A stretch of DNA of 59,469 nt from a virus. The stretch lies in the IMG/VR virus record IMGVR_UViG_3300025030_001475, positions 1 through 59,469 of that record. One strand, 5' to 3'. The notes below the pieces were generated by a model. It ran no database searches. It had not been told where the DNA came from and saw nothing but the letters and a program-made list of their open reading frames with translations. A program made the translations under genes and the position numbers. The first letter of the stretch is position 1. Each line of letters begins with the position of its first letter. Shown one piece after another: positions 15,613 through 30,600 of this stretch.

Positions 15613-18600
15613 TTACACACCATACATTTGATGTGCAAGTAAACGTATCCTACTTAAAAATGCCTCACTATCTATCGTCTCACCAACAAACTGATTAATG
15701 GGCACATGAACAAATTTATATTCACCATACGGGCTTAATATATCTTTAATATTCCCACGAACTGATGTGGCAATATCACTAACCTTATCTTCTCCGATCC
15801 GACCTATCACCTTATCCCCAGGAGTTAATTCATTCTTCATATTAGCCAACACCTGTTTAATGGATCCTTCTATTTTATTAATAGCCTCAACATATTTCTC
15901 CCCATATCCAGCTGGATTACCTTGCCCAACCTTAAGCACCCCAGTTTTAATTAACTCATCAATCTTTGATGGGAGTGAAAATGGGCTCATACCCTGCACA
16001 CGCATTAATGCATTTGATATCATCCCCCTATTTTTTAATGAAACATCCTTATCTTTAAGTGTAAATATATATTCATATATATTCTTATCTGGTGTAGCTG
16101 AGACTTTTTTGATAACCGCCTGTCTTTTCTTAATATCGTCAAGCTTTTTAGATGACATTTTATCAAATGATATAGTAGGTGACGTTTCAACAACTCGGCC
16201 ACCGATATTAACATCTATAGATACAAACCTAGATATATCAACCCTTGGGTCTGCCTTTTTCCACATGCTTATTAATTCTTCCTTGGTGGCATTATACATC
16301 ATACCATCAGGCCCAATAGTAATATTATTAATCTCTCTAGTTGGCCATCCACCAATGCCAACACGCATCCCCTGTGGGGTTATCTCAATTACACGAATAG
16401 CTTCTAAATCACTAGCAATACTAGTAGTGGAATCAATATAAAATTTCTTAACTACCGACTTAATTGTTGGATTATGCAATAAGTCTAATAATATAGTACG
16501 TTGGTTTTCTGGTAATCTTAATAATCTACCTTTAAATGCCTCATCAGTAAGTAATATTTTAGCCGAAGAACGCTGGGTACCCATTAATTTGCCGTAAATG
16601 TCTAGAACTTCTTTTTTGCCTAAGACATCCTTTTCAGTATCTCTAACAGTGGTATTAACTAAATCCTGTATTCTATATAATCCATCGTCAGCAAAACTAG
16701 TAGAATTAAATATACTATTACTAATATGATTCTTATTTCTCATAATAGGTCTCAGTCTAGCAGCAATGGCTTCATCTTCTGGTAAAGTAATAATGTCTTT
16801 GGCTAATTGTTGAAATATTTCAGTTCTATGAACAATTGACATATCGGCTAATGGTGCTACTCCCTCTACCCCAATATTAAACCATGGATCAATGGCCCTC
16901 ATAAACTCACTCTGTAAAAAGCCACTATTTTCTTTTACTTTTTTATTGCGCATACCAATAGCCTTAGTATATGCTTCAGCGATAGCTGCTTCACTGGTAT
17001 CTCCAGCTGCAACCTTACCCCATACCGCACGTTCTTCTTCAGCCATACCACTCAATTTAGTTATAAGTTTATTATTAATAAATTTGCCACCTAACATATT
17101 CCACCAAAAACTAGCTTTATTAAATGTTTTAGTACTAGCTACTCTATTAATTAATGCCTGCAATGGCCCAGCCTCATTTGGATCAATCGGAATAAGTCCA
17201 TTAACTGATCTATTAAATGCTTCAGTGACTGAATTTTTAATGATACCACCAGGCCCAAACATCAGTCTCTTCCACGCAAGACTACTAATAGTTGTCATTG
17301 CTTTCTTTGGAGAATTCCATATATCAAATAAAGATGAATAAACCTCACTATTAGTAAACGTATTAAACATTAATTGTCTTACACTATTTGTTGCCATATC
17401 TTTCGCAAACACTTTGCCCACATTTTTACTAGCACTAACAATAAGTGCCTTTTTATCTATGGGTGCATCAACCCCAAATACACCTAGTGAATTAGCAAGA
17501 TCATGTTCATCACCAACCATCATTTGCCGGATATCAAATGGCTGCTTATTAAACCACATGATCCAATCTTCATCACTAATAGTTCCATCAGGCTTTATGG
17601 GCTTTATTAATTTACTAAGCCCATCACCAAACCCAGCAAAATCATCTGGCCCTATATCAAATTTTGCTCCAATGGGGACTCTTGGTTTGCGTGGTACTTG
17701 CTCTAATTCTTCTGCTGCAGAAGATATAGATTTAAACCATGGACGATATGTACATCTACAATTTGGATGTCTCGGCAATTGAGGACGTGGTTCTTCTGGT
17801 TTATATAATATTCCATGGGTAGCCCTACAATATTTACATGTTCTTGAATCATTAATGGCTGTATATTCAAAATATCGAATCTGATCAGCATTATCAATAT
17901 AATTAGACATAGCCGACTGATTAAATGCCGTATACCCAGCATCACTAATCATCCCCTCAAGATCATCTGCAGCACGAGCATATGCCCCACGAACTTCATT
18001 AACCGCTCCACCAACTGCCAAAGACGGCATGACGCCTTGTGCCATTTTTCTATTCATATCATTACCGGCCTTATTAACTCTACCAAGCAATCTATTTAAA
18101 ACCGTATCGGCACGCTTGTCAAATATAGTATTCTGCCAATTGTCCCCTTCTCTTTCAATTTTATCCCACATAGCCATGAACTGTGGTCCAGTCATGTCCC
18201 ATGGTAAAGGCTGTGCTACTGCGGCAATCTGATTCAATGAATCAGTGGTCGCCCTAGCACTTAATAAGTATGCCCCAGACGATGCCGCATTAACAATATT
18301 CTTAATCCCAGATAAAGTCCTTCTCGTCTCTTCACCAAATATCATCTCTGCAGTATTGGCTAAAGTGGTGCCTTGCTTAATCGCCGTATTAATAGCAAGT
18401 TTACGCAATAATGACCCAATATCACCACGACCACCAAAATATTTAACAAATTTGGCCCCCTTTTTATAATAAGATTTGGCCGTGGCGGCATGCGTATATA
18501 GTTCTTTAATTGAATCTTCCGATACACCATTAAGTAAGCTACGCATGAACCCATTTATTGATCCTTGTACCTTATCTATGCGCACAACAGCTTCCTTGAC

Positions 18601-21600
18601 TATTTTATTCGTAATGACACCAGTGGCCACTACAGCACCAAATGCCTTATTTAAAGCATTGAGTTGCCATTCATTTGGTATACGCTCACGCATTACATTG
18701 ATAATACGATCTATCTTGTCCTCCATAGTTGTTTCAACAATCTTACCAAGTGTATCACGTATAGTTATATTGTCCGCATAAATGAATGAAGCCTTTAAAT
18801 ATTCTTCCAATAACTGCACTTCAGTTGGAGCATCACTTATATATCCTTTAAAGGGATCGCGCCATGATATATCAGAAAGCTTGCTCAATGATTGGGTTGG
18901 GTCAATAACCCCATTAATAATTGGAACAAATTGCCCGCCACTATCTTTGGTGATATCAGCAATCCCAATATATTTATATAATGGGATGCCACCATCTTTA
19001 CTCATTAATTTATATGCTTCCTTAAAAACGTTGTCATCCTTAAAATCTAATAAAATATTTGTTTCCTTGGATACCTTATTAGCTATATCCTTGCTGATTT
19101 TACGCAAAATACGCATACGATCTTCAGTAAGCGCAGTAATATCTACCCCTTCATTAAATTTACTAACCAATTCACTAATTGGCACCCCATTACCAGATAA
19201 ATTAGTAGTATATATCATGCGCTCATATGTATTAGCTAATTCTTTAACAAGATTAACATTCATAGATATCTTTTGAACTCTATTTGGGATCCTTATATCC
19301 TTACCAACTTTTTCAACCACATCAACCGCACGCTTATATGCACCAAGTAACCCTTTTGCATTGGTTAGTTTGATAACCTCTTTAGTCAAAGCATCCGACT
19401 GATTATAATATACCATGTTTTCAATCAACATTACTTCAGCTCGATATTTCGCTATTCTTGCACGAATATGAGCTAGGTCAGTCTGGATCTTTATATCCTT
19501 CATTAGCGCCTTTACTTCTTCGCCAAGACTATTCTTAACTATATTCCGCTTTATTTCTCTCTCAGCATTTAAAAACATATTCCTTCTGTCTGCCGTAATA
19601 GTTTTTAATATTCTAACCTTATCTGCTTCAGCATTTGGCTTACTTGAATCATATCCTTTTTGTACCAATTCAGATAAAACGTCATTATAAACATCTCTTT
19701 TAGCTTTAGTGACCTCTGGTATATGCAATCTATCTAAATATTCACGCATTGACTGAATTTGCTGATCAGACATCTCAACAAAACCAGCTGGTAGTGCATC
19801 TAATTTCTTTTTATGGTCTTTGATAGCCTCCATTAATTTAGAAACAGCAGAATCTCTATCCATAGAGATCGGTATTTTAATATCACCACTATCAAAATAC
19901 CCAACTTCGATTCTATACCTGGCCATGATATCCCCGGCCATTTGCTCGCCATTTGGTATTGAGTATGAGTTTAATATAGACATCTCATCAACTATGGCTT
20001 GCATTGCATCTATAGCAGAAATATTATTAGCATGCATAAGAGCATACATATGTTCTACACTAGGTCGTAATCTTACATTATCCTTAAATTTATCCCATAA
20101 TTTTGGCAAAAATTCATTAATAGAAATAGAAAATTTAGTCGTTATCCCATTAATATATTTTAATTCATCGTCAGTCAATGGTAACGTTATTGCTATATTT
20201 TTAAACTGTTGGATATTACCTGTATAAAACTCCGTATTTTTACCAACCCTCATCTTAAGTGCGCGTTCTATATTTATTATTCTTGTTTCAATAGTAGATA
20301 ATGCACCACGGGCGGTAAAAAGATCAATATTTAAAGCTTCTATCTCACCAGCATCTAATAATATATCAAGTTTACTCAAACGGTCTTCTAATGATTTAAT
20401 TTTTTCAATAAACTCCATCTTTTGGGCTACCAATCCCTTAATACGTAATCCTTTTTCATTAATCCCCCCCTTTAATTGCATATTTAAAACATAAAATGTC
20501 TCCTGATATTTTCTAAACCCACGCTGTGACGCCTCATTCAATCGTCCCTGTAATGTGGTAATTTTCTCTCCATATAATTTCTGCAATATAACATCATTTG
20601 TTTTTTCAAGTTCCACTGAAAATTTGTCAATCTGATGTACAATACGGCTCATTTCTGTATCATTGATGGGCCGCAGAATCTGATCAATCTCTATTTTAAC
20701 CTCCGTATCTAATATCCCACCTGCATCTTTATACCATGTATGTAATATTTGCTCAATGCTCATATCCCGTTGCATCATAAGCCCAAAATTATGATATGTA
20801 GAATTAATATATTTAGCCCCCATAAAAATATCACTTACTTCATCGAGTTCAGCTATCAATTTATTATACTCATTTTTATATTCATTCATCCATTCACTAT
20901 TACTCATCTTTTTACTCTGTTCAAATAGAATACCAAGCCTATCAAATATAGCTATTTGCCTAGAATTCATTTTAATATGTAGTCCAGCATCACCTATGCG
21001 ATTAAGCTGCTCAATCAATTCTTTATATTCAGCCCAGTCTTGTGGACTAGCTGCCTTCCCAACGATAGTAAGTTTTTTCTGTAGTGCTACCATTTTATTT
21101 AATGATTCAGTTTCATCTATCTGTTTAATATTTACAGGAGTACGTAACAATTCTTGTAATCGCTTAATCTCACCTAATATTAATCCTGTTTCAGTTTTAT
21201 TACCCTCTGCCTTCCGTAATGCCCTATATGCAGAAGATAACTGCATATCAATATTAGAAGTTGATAAAATATCGTATTTATCAACGAACATCTTACCACG
21301 TCCTTCAATTATAACCTTTCTACGTTCAGTAAGATCATTCAAGTCCACTAATAATTGATTAACCTTGTTCTGGTCATTAATCTTCCTAGCTTCTTCTATC
21401 TCGCCCCTCAATCTTTTCATTTTCTTATCAAAAGCATCAATCCCAGCGATAATAATACCAGATATATATTTTTGTTTATTGGGTAAAGAAGTACGGACCA
21501 GATTATTTTTCAGCGCAATAGTAATATTAAGCTCATCAATAACTAAATCAATATTCTTAATAATTTCTTGATTAGTAGCTGTAACCTTTTCTTGTATTGG

Positions 21601-24600
21601 CCGCATCATTCTTTTAAATATATGTACTTCATCAAGCTTTGGCAAAGAATGAGTTAGATCATCAATGACTGAATGGATCGATTTTAATTCATCTGTTAAT
21701 TCATCCACAGTATGTAATACAAATCCACCATATGATGACCGCTCAGCAATCCTAATTGCTGATGGAGTATCCTTTTTTGCTAGCCCATTTAATTCGGCTC
21801 TTAATTTCTTTAATATTTTATCTGCTGTCTTGATCCTATTATTTATATGTGGTGTACCAAGTTTACTTTTTAATTTGCCAATATACCCACCTAATTCATA
21901 GGGACCCGTACCAACTAATTTCTTTATGGCTATATTTAATCTATTAATCCTAGCTAAACGCTTATCAACACTCATTCCAGTATTAATAATATCATTATTT
22001 ATTGACGACAAAACATTATATAACTCTATTTGCCTCAAAATCTTTCCAGAATCTACCATCATAGCATTTAAAACATTGTCTTGGTTATATAATCCCTTAA
22101 GCTTATCAATTATATCTGATACTATACCAACTCTATCTATATCAACCTGTATCAAGCGTTTTTCAGTTATATCTTTGGTTTCTAAATATATCTTATTTAA
22201 CGATTCAAGTTTTTCTTGGATACCTTTGATAGACTCTATAGTACTACCATCAGATAATTTAACGCGGATCATCCAATCTTCTATAAATATAGGAGGCTTG
22301 GGTTGCCCGCCTATCCTAGGCTTAATCTTAAGATCCGCACTAACAAATGGGATGCCAACTAGCTTGCGCTCATACATAGCTATTTTCTCTAAAACATCAT
22401 CATACAATGATGGCTTATATTTATAAGAAGGGCTTACTGCATTGCTTATAGTATTTAATATAATTAAATCTAATGCCTTACTAATTTTAGATATGGTTTC
22501 TGGCTCTGAGAATTTTAATTTTCTAAAATCTGGTACCCTACTATCTTGTATCCCAGCCTTTTCTAATATATCTATAATGCCATGCATCTTTTCTTCTAGA
22601 ACCGTAGCGACATTACCTATATCATCAATAGTATATTCTTTACCATCAACAACCCCAATAGACCTAATATTAGTCTTGGCACGCAATAATAAACTTTCAA
22701 TAAACAACTTCCTGTCCTTATTCCTGCCCAATAATTGTTCTAATATAGGTTTTTGCTCATATCTACCTGCTATTTTTTTAATGTCCTCACCAATAGTCCC
22801 GCGAGTCAAGAAGTCTACAATAGACTTTGGATTTAAACTAATTTGTACACCTTGTGGAGATGGACCATTAATCCTATTAAATATGTCTGATTCATATTTA
22901 GATATTCTCTTCTTAATCCTTAAAACTTGCTCATGCACCTTACCATATTCAGTTACTTTCTTTTGATAGATTTTAAACCATTCATCACTTCTTATTAAAA
23001 CTTGGTCATCTACACCAGCAGCCCTTAAAATATTTAAAAATGTTTCTTGCACCCCACCAGTGGTTTCATTTAATAATTTTACCCATTCATCCGGATTAAC
23101 CTTCATTTTCTCTTTGGCTATATGTGTAACTTCAACGGTTTGGTCTAATAATTTCTTTAAACTAATACTATTCAATTTGTCATAATATTGCATATATATC
23201 GCACTTGGGTCATCAACAATCTTGGCGTCAACGACAATATTAAATCTATCTTTCAATATGATCCGTAGGGCCATAGCAACTAATCCACGACTATCATAGC
23301 TGGGATTAATTAATAAATTACTGTATATTTTTCTGTCAGCATTATAATTTTCAAATAAATATTTCTCTATCCCACCTAATGGTTTTTCATGCAATACCTT
23401 TAATATCCTAAATCTAGGCTCAATCAACGCAAAATTTGGATCATACATTACTTGATTACTGGCAATGACTATTCTGCCATCATCTAAAGCATATGTACGT
23501 ATATACGATTTAAGCATGTCATCCTTATATTCAAATTTGGGCATGACACGTACACTTTCCGACCAACGCTTTAAATCATTAAATCTATCGAATTCTACAC
23601 CAGCCAATGTTTTTTCTCGTACTAATAAATTTCTATATTCTTCTGCCTCTTTTTGTGTTAGCCCACGTTGTAGGCTGGCGAACGGTACCTCTATTGATCC
23701 TGTGGCCAAGGCTGATATAAATTCATAGGTACGCTCACCCATATATCTACGTAAAGCACCAACAATATTTCTACCATAATGATCTTTAGATATACCAGAC
23801 ATACCCAACAATGAATTTGACAAATCAAAGGCAAATTCGTCTAATATAATACCATGCTTTTTAGCGACTTGTCGTAAGGCTGCGGTAAATACTGGCGAAT
23901 CTATATTAATCAACAATGCCTTATTAAGAGTCTTCCTTGCTCGCGGCAAATTCCACCCAGCGACTTTAAATGTTGAATTAATGTTAACCCCAGCACTACG
24001 TAGGTATTTCTCTAATTCAGTAGCTACCTCTCTAGATGTTTTAACATTATAATCCTTAGTTGATTTTAAAACACCATCGACTATACCAAGTATGGCCTCA
24101 CCTAAATCATTTTGTGGTAGGTATCTATATAAAACATCACTTTCAAGATCTTTAAATATTCTTGCCCTTCTGGCGTCACTAGTAGTACGTACTATCTTAA
24201 ATTGTTGATCAACCTCATCAATCTTTTCCCATTCCTTGGTTAACATTTCTTTAGCTAATGATAAGTGTAAAAAATCCAACACGGTTTCCTTAAATGGGAC
24301 GACTTTAGATAGATGCACAATATCATCACTACGTACCGAGAAAGCCTTCCCTACCAATACTAATTCTTCTTGTATTGTAAGCTGCATATCTAATTCTGTT
24401 TGCTTCCTAAATAAACTTTTGATCTTTCTCTCTAGATTGCCAATCTTTAAATTATCTTTAATCTCATTCGCATTTTCTCTAATAAGAACTTTATATGCTG
24501 CATCACGCTCAATAATTATATTATTCAATTTAACCCTTAAATCATGAGCCTTGGTCTCTGCTTTGGTGATATTGATCTTCAAGATCCCTTTATCAACATT

Positions 24601-27600
24601 GCGGGACAACAATGTTAATAGTTTAAACCTATCAACCGATACAACATCAAAATTATCAGCATATCGTACAGTCAAATTCTCAACCAGATCTTTAAGCGGC
24701 CCCTTTATCTGCCCTGGATCATAGTCAACTACCATTGGAACTAATTTACCTAATTCTTCTGGTTTTGTTGATGGGACCATGACTTTCTGTGACTCTATGA
24801 AATCAATCACATCCTTTAAAATAAACTGAACCCGCAATTCAGATTTCTGCTTTGCCGTCAATGATACTAATTTACTGGCTGATTTAGATATATCTTGTAT
24901 CACCAAACTAACATCGGTACCTAATTCTGCAGCCTTTTTAAATTCATCATTATATTTTTGATTTAAAAATATAAAATCATTAATACTTTTTGTGTTTAAT
25001 TCGGCAATAATGTTGGCCACAGTATCTTTACTAACCTTTTTGCCGATAGCGATATCTGATATAAACTGATCTACTTCATTGGCAGCATTATTAAATTTAC
25101 GAGCAAATTGTACTTGAATATACTTCTTCACATATATTTCAACAAGATTATTCTGGGCAATAGTTTCTATCTGTTTAGGTGGTAATTTGACAGCTTTAAC
25201 CAAATTGCTAAATACCTTTTTGAGAACCTCATAATCATGTTTAAGCATTGAAGCAGTATAAAATGGATCATGGACGCTTAATTGTCCTGTTAATTCGCCT
25301 ACCTTACTTTTTAAGGCAGTGATCTGCTCCTGTAATTCAATTAAACGTCTAGTATATTTTGGTTCCATTAGTACTTTACCAGCATTTGCTAATACATACA
25401 ATCTTTCAGATTGGACCACACCTAAATCATTTAGAGCCTTTGATAATTCATCGTATAAATCCTTCTTAACTTTCGTATCCTTTAATTTTTTAATATTAAT
25501 CTCAGCAATTGATATCCCGTTACGTAATTTGGACACATTACGACGCAACAGAACTGGCCTAGACATTTCAATATCCAACTGCTCCTTCATGTCTTTTAAA
25601 GAAATAGTTTGCTTATTTATTTGTTCATTAATATATGCCAAATTAGCCACTTTAACATCGTCATATTGTAAAACATTTTGTGCTAACCTATCTTCAACGA
25701 CCTTCATATTTGCTTCATGGGCACTAATAATATCACGTATAATAGTAATATCATTTTCTAGTTTAGTAATCTCAGTTTGTACTCTACCAGCAATATCACC
25801 ACCAGCCTTTGAAAACTCATTCTTCTTTATATCTAATATTCTATTCAATCTTTCTACCTGGTCATTTGGTTGAATCTTCATTGTGTATATATATTGTGCA
25901 TCATCGGCTATGACACTTGGCAACTGTTTGATTTTTAATACCACACTATCTAATTCAGCATTGAGTGTCCCAAGTAAATCAGTATGCCTGATTATCTCAG
26001 CGTCAATACGTTCGGCCCTAGGTAATTCCTTGATATTGCCAATATTACTCTCAATAACTACCAATCTATTACGAGCTGCCAATATCTCTTGATCTAACTT
26101 GTCAACACCAAGTGAAGTGGCCTTACCTACCATATTTCTTTTATTAAGTTCATCAAAATTATTTAATACATCATTAATATCTATAATTTGTTTATTGGCA
26201 TCATCAGTCTTTTCTTTGGCTAATTCGTCCAATCTAATACGTAATACGTACTTCATACGCGTAACTACTTCAGGATTAAAAAATGGTACGCCACCATTTA
26301 ATTGTTGTATGATCTCTCTCGTATTTGCAGATATATCACCAGAAGTAGCAATATCGCTAAATATATGGGTCCATTTATTAATTATCTGCTCACGATTTCT
26401 ATTTAACCCATCTAATTCTTCTTTAATATTTTTATATTCTGCGCGTAATTCACTAATCCCAGATTTACCAATGATCCAATTATATTCAGCCTTAAGTTCA
26501 ATTATTTTCTTCTTAATATTTTCTACTTCGCCATTTATTGTATCCTTAGTAGCGAATAAATTAATAAATTTAACAGGTGATCCATTGATACTATTCCAAA
26601 AATCAGTAGTCTTAGGCAGTACTCTTGCCATTGATGAACCAATATTTGATAACCATTCTTTGGCAATAATATTCACAACATTACTACGTAATTTAAACCA
26701 GTCTGCTAGGTTTGACGAATCAACCCTAGGTAACATCATTTTATCAATATCTGAAATAAGCTGTGACTTGGTTGTGGTTAGTGTTACAAAATACCCATAT
26801 TTTTGTTCTAATTTGCTTAATGTTTCTTTCTCAATATTTGTTAATACTGCTTTATGTCTTAATTTATATAACTCTTCACCACCTATAAATTTACCATTGT
26901 CATTCGCAAACCACAACCATCTTTCATTAATGACCCCAAAAGCCCTAATTTTACTAGCTAAATCTTCTTCTCTCTTAATACTATTACGTAATAATTCAAT
27001 CTGATATAATACCTTATCTTGTAATGTTTTGTCATCCACTACACGCGCATATCTTAAGTCTATATCAATAAGTTGCCGTAACATGAAATCATTATATATT
27101 GCATTCAATGATGGATTGAATATTAACGTTCTACTGTCCATATTAACAAAATGCGAGCGCATGGTTTTTAAAGCATCTAGCTTAGCATATAATTCAGTGG
27201 CTTTTTGGGGTTCTTTTGTAAGCGCCGCATATGCCTCTTTGATTTGTAAATCAATATATGATGATGATATGGATTGTACTGGGATACTTTGATCAAACCA
27301 AATTGACACACCAAAGGCACTACCAATCTTTGTGGCTGAAGTTATGATACCATCAGTTTCTGGGATATATCCATATATATCTTTACCAGCTTCGCCCAAA
27401 TATTTGGTCTTAATATTGCTATATTTCTGCCATTTAATATTAATGCCTTCTATACCCTTTTCTCTATTCAGCCCAACTAATCCACCATAGAGTTGCCTAA
27501 TGCCTTTTTGATACTCTTCCATAGCCATCTTTTCTATAACTTCCGACCCCATGGCATCTTGTATCTTATCTGTAAGAATACTTTTTAATTTCCCTTCTGC

Positions 27601-30600
27601 TTCATTGATATATTCAATATCCTGATTGGTAAGCCCAATTCTAGATATCTCTTTATTCATTTCATAAAAAGAAGTTTGTATATCTCTGTCAATACTTGTC
27701 ATATCAGTAGTATATTGTGTTCTAGTTTTGGCCGATATTAATTCAGTAGCAGTATGGATCATTGAATTAAATGATATATCTTTTGGTAAAACGCCCTCAG
27801 CACCAATTATCCTAAATCTATTCTCCATACTTTCAACGATTATTGAAAATTTGGCATCATGTGGTTTAAATCCTTTACCACTATTTAAAATTATTTGAGT
27901 ATATGGGTCTAATTCACCATTTATATTTCTAAACCCAAGGTTCATAGTACGTATATTATTATTCTTATCCACATATACAACAACAGGAAATTCAGCCGAC
28001 TCCCATCCCTTTAATCTACCATCCGGTGCCTTGCTTCTTAGTATTTCAAATAATTTATCCCCTCCTTCTTTAACGACTCTACCTACTTGCCTACGTTTCT
28101 CTTCATTAACCCTACTGGATATCATTGGAGTAATCTTCTCAAGATTCTCAATACCAATATTGTCTATTTCGCTCTTCATAATAGACTTTTGTATTGGTGT
28201 GCCAATATCATCAACAATTACCCTTATTCTATTATATATATCTAATTGAGTATCTGGGTCTATAGCACTCTTAGTAATAGTACTAATATCATCAATATCA
28301 TCGACTGGTGCCTTTGCAATTATGGTTTGATATTTCCTAATCTTATTACCATCACGTGATATGTCATAATGATATCCAGACCCAATTATTGATGGCTTAG
28401 AATTTATACCAAATAAATTAAAATTTTCAATTACACTTTTACGCTCTATATCAGATAGAGCATAATATTTATATAATTTTGGATAAACCTTTTCATCTGG
28501 TATAAACCCACCAAACATCTTTGATGGAAATTCTACAACTAATGCATCAAGCCCCTTGGTACCGTGCGATATAATCTCTGCTTCAGTAATCAATGCATTA
28601 GCTTGAGCTGGTGTGGCATTTATAGGAATATGCAATTTATATACAGCCATCGCACCTACTCGATCTGGGAATAAAAATGCTCTGTCTCCCAATAACCCGA
28701 ACCTTTTCATTAAATCAAATGGTAATCCTGGTGCTCCATCTGCTCCAGTTATTAATGACGGAGATATAACCTCTACAGTACTAACCATTTCACCTTTCAT
28801 ACTTAGAATGATGTGGTCAGTTGATAATCTAAAACCATCATCAATAATATTCTCACGCATAAACCTTTTAAATGGTATGTCAATTCTAATAGAATAACTC
28901 TTTAATCTTTGAATCGCTTTTTCTGCTTTATTGATGGTCTGATCAAGCTCTTCTAACCGAAAAGCAATAGCATCAACTATCATGCCAATGTGTCTATCAA
29001 CATCTCCATCAGATGCAAACTCAGCCTTAATTGATGGTAATATAATATCCATATATTTATGTGGATCTGATAAGGAAATCTCACCAGAAATAACATTAAA
29101 TATCTCTTCGTTTATCTTATTCTTTTTGGTTATATCAATAAGGGATGTTCTTTTCTCATGTAACTCTTGTATTTTACGTAATACAACCATTAATCTTGCT
29201 TTTTCAGAATTCCTACTATCTAACACTGATAAAACACTTGATACCTCACCGATAGCATCCGGATTGATCTTCCCAGCTCTAATGATACTAAAACCACCAA
29301 TGGCATCATCGGCATATAAATCAGGGTTAGATGCATCAAATTGGGCAAACTTATCTATATCTAACTTTACAATCTTTGAACGAATATCTACTATATCATT
29401 TTTTAACAAAAGCCGGTTACGCTTAAACTGCTCCATATTAAGTATAGAAAGTGCTGATGCACTCTCTTCTATTATATCTGGTATTTTTCCAATATCTTTG
29501 GCTTGGTCTTCGGGCATATTAGAAGCAATAGCCGCAAACCTAGTCTCTAACTTTGAAAGTTCTTCAACTTTACTACTTAACTGCATTACAAGAACTTCTC
29601 TATCATCTAATACTTTACGCAATAGTGCATTACTAGCGCTCTTTGTTTTATTCTCGGTGACCAGATTATGCCCAATAGACTCAAATAACTTTTTATTAGC
29701 ATCTTTTACTCGTATTTTAACTTCAGAAAATATGTTACTTGCACCAGTATTAAAATGTTCTTCCTTTAGTTTATCTACATCTGCCAGATCAAGTAATACA
29801 AAACGTCTTTGTTCAGTAGGTAAATATCCAAGACCACCCATTACAAAATCAACTGCTTCATCTAATTTCTGGTTATATTTTGCCCTTCCAGGGATATTCT
29901 CCAATTCATCCAATTCTTTGGTAAATCCATTAACTTTAAACTTAAAATAATCATTTATTAATTGTTTTAGTTTATTACTATCTCTAATATTAGTAGCATC
30001 TTCCTTAATTAAATCTTCAATTCTATGTATGTCATATTCAAATTTACCAAATTCTTCTGCTGAACTGAATGGCCCATGAGGATGTAACAAATACAACATT
30101 GGTGGTTGTAATGTTTGGATCTCTGTCAAAATTGACGCCACACGACCACCTATTAACGTATCAAACCCATAATAAATTGGTGGGTCTTTAAACAAATTAT
30201 TGGCCCCACCAAAATATTTAATAACATTATCAAGCTCTTTAGTTAGTGCCGCATATTCTTCTGGGGATTTGATCTTATCAATCTTATTTAATCTGGTCAA
30301 TAAACTACTAACTCTATCCATACTAATACCTTGCTCAAATGAACGATCAAAAAGTTTTGTGACGTCACGTATTTTAGTTAGTTGATTAAATTTGATTTCT
30401 AGTTCAACCCGTAATTCATCTAATATATATGAGTTAGTAAGTGATTCTAAAAATAACATCTCTTCTACTGGTTTAATTGAGGTATTGCCCTTAAGATATG
30501 AACCAACAGCCGAATTTACTGATTTGCTGTTATTTTTGATCCAATCTAAAAATCCTCCATATGAATCTTTATAATTAATATGATATAATAATTTCTTTCT

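Noticed and set aside
28982-29950. Plus-strand open frame of 322 codons
   Set aside because: It is antisense to the giant MuF gene, has a Ser/Leu/Ile-rich composition typical of shadow frames, and lacks family motifs. The same applies to 26099-27004 and the other plus-strand frames.
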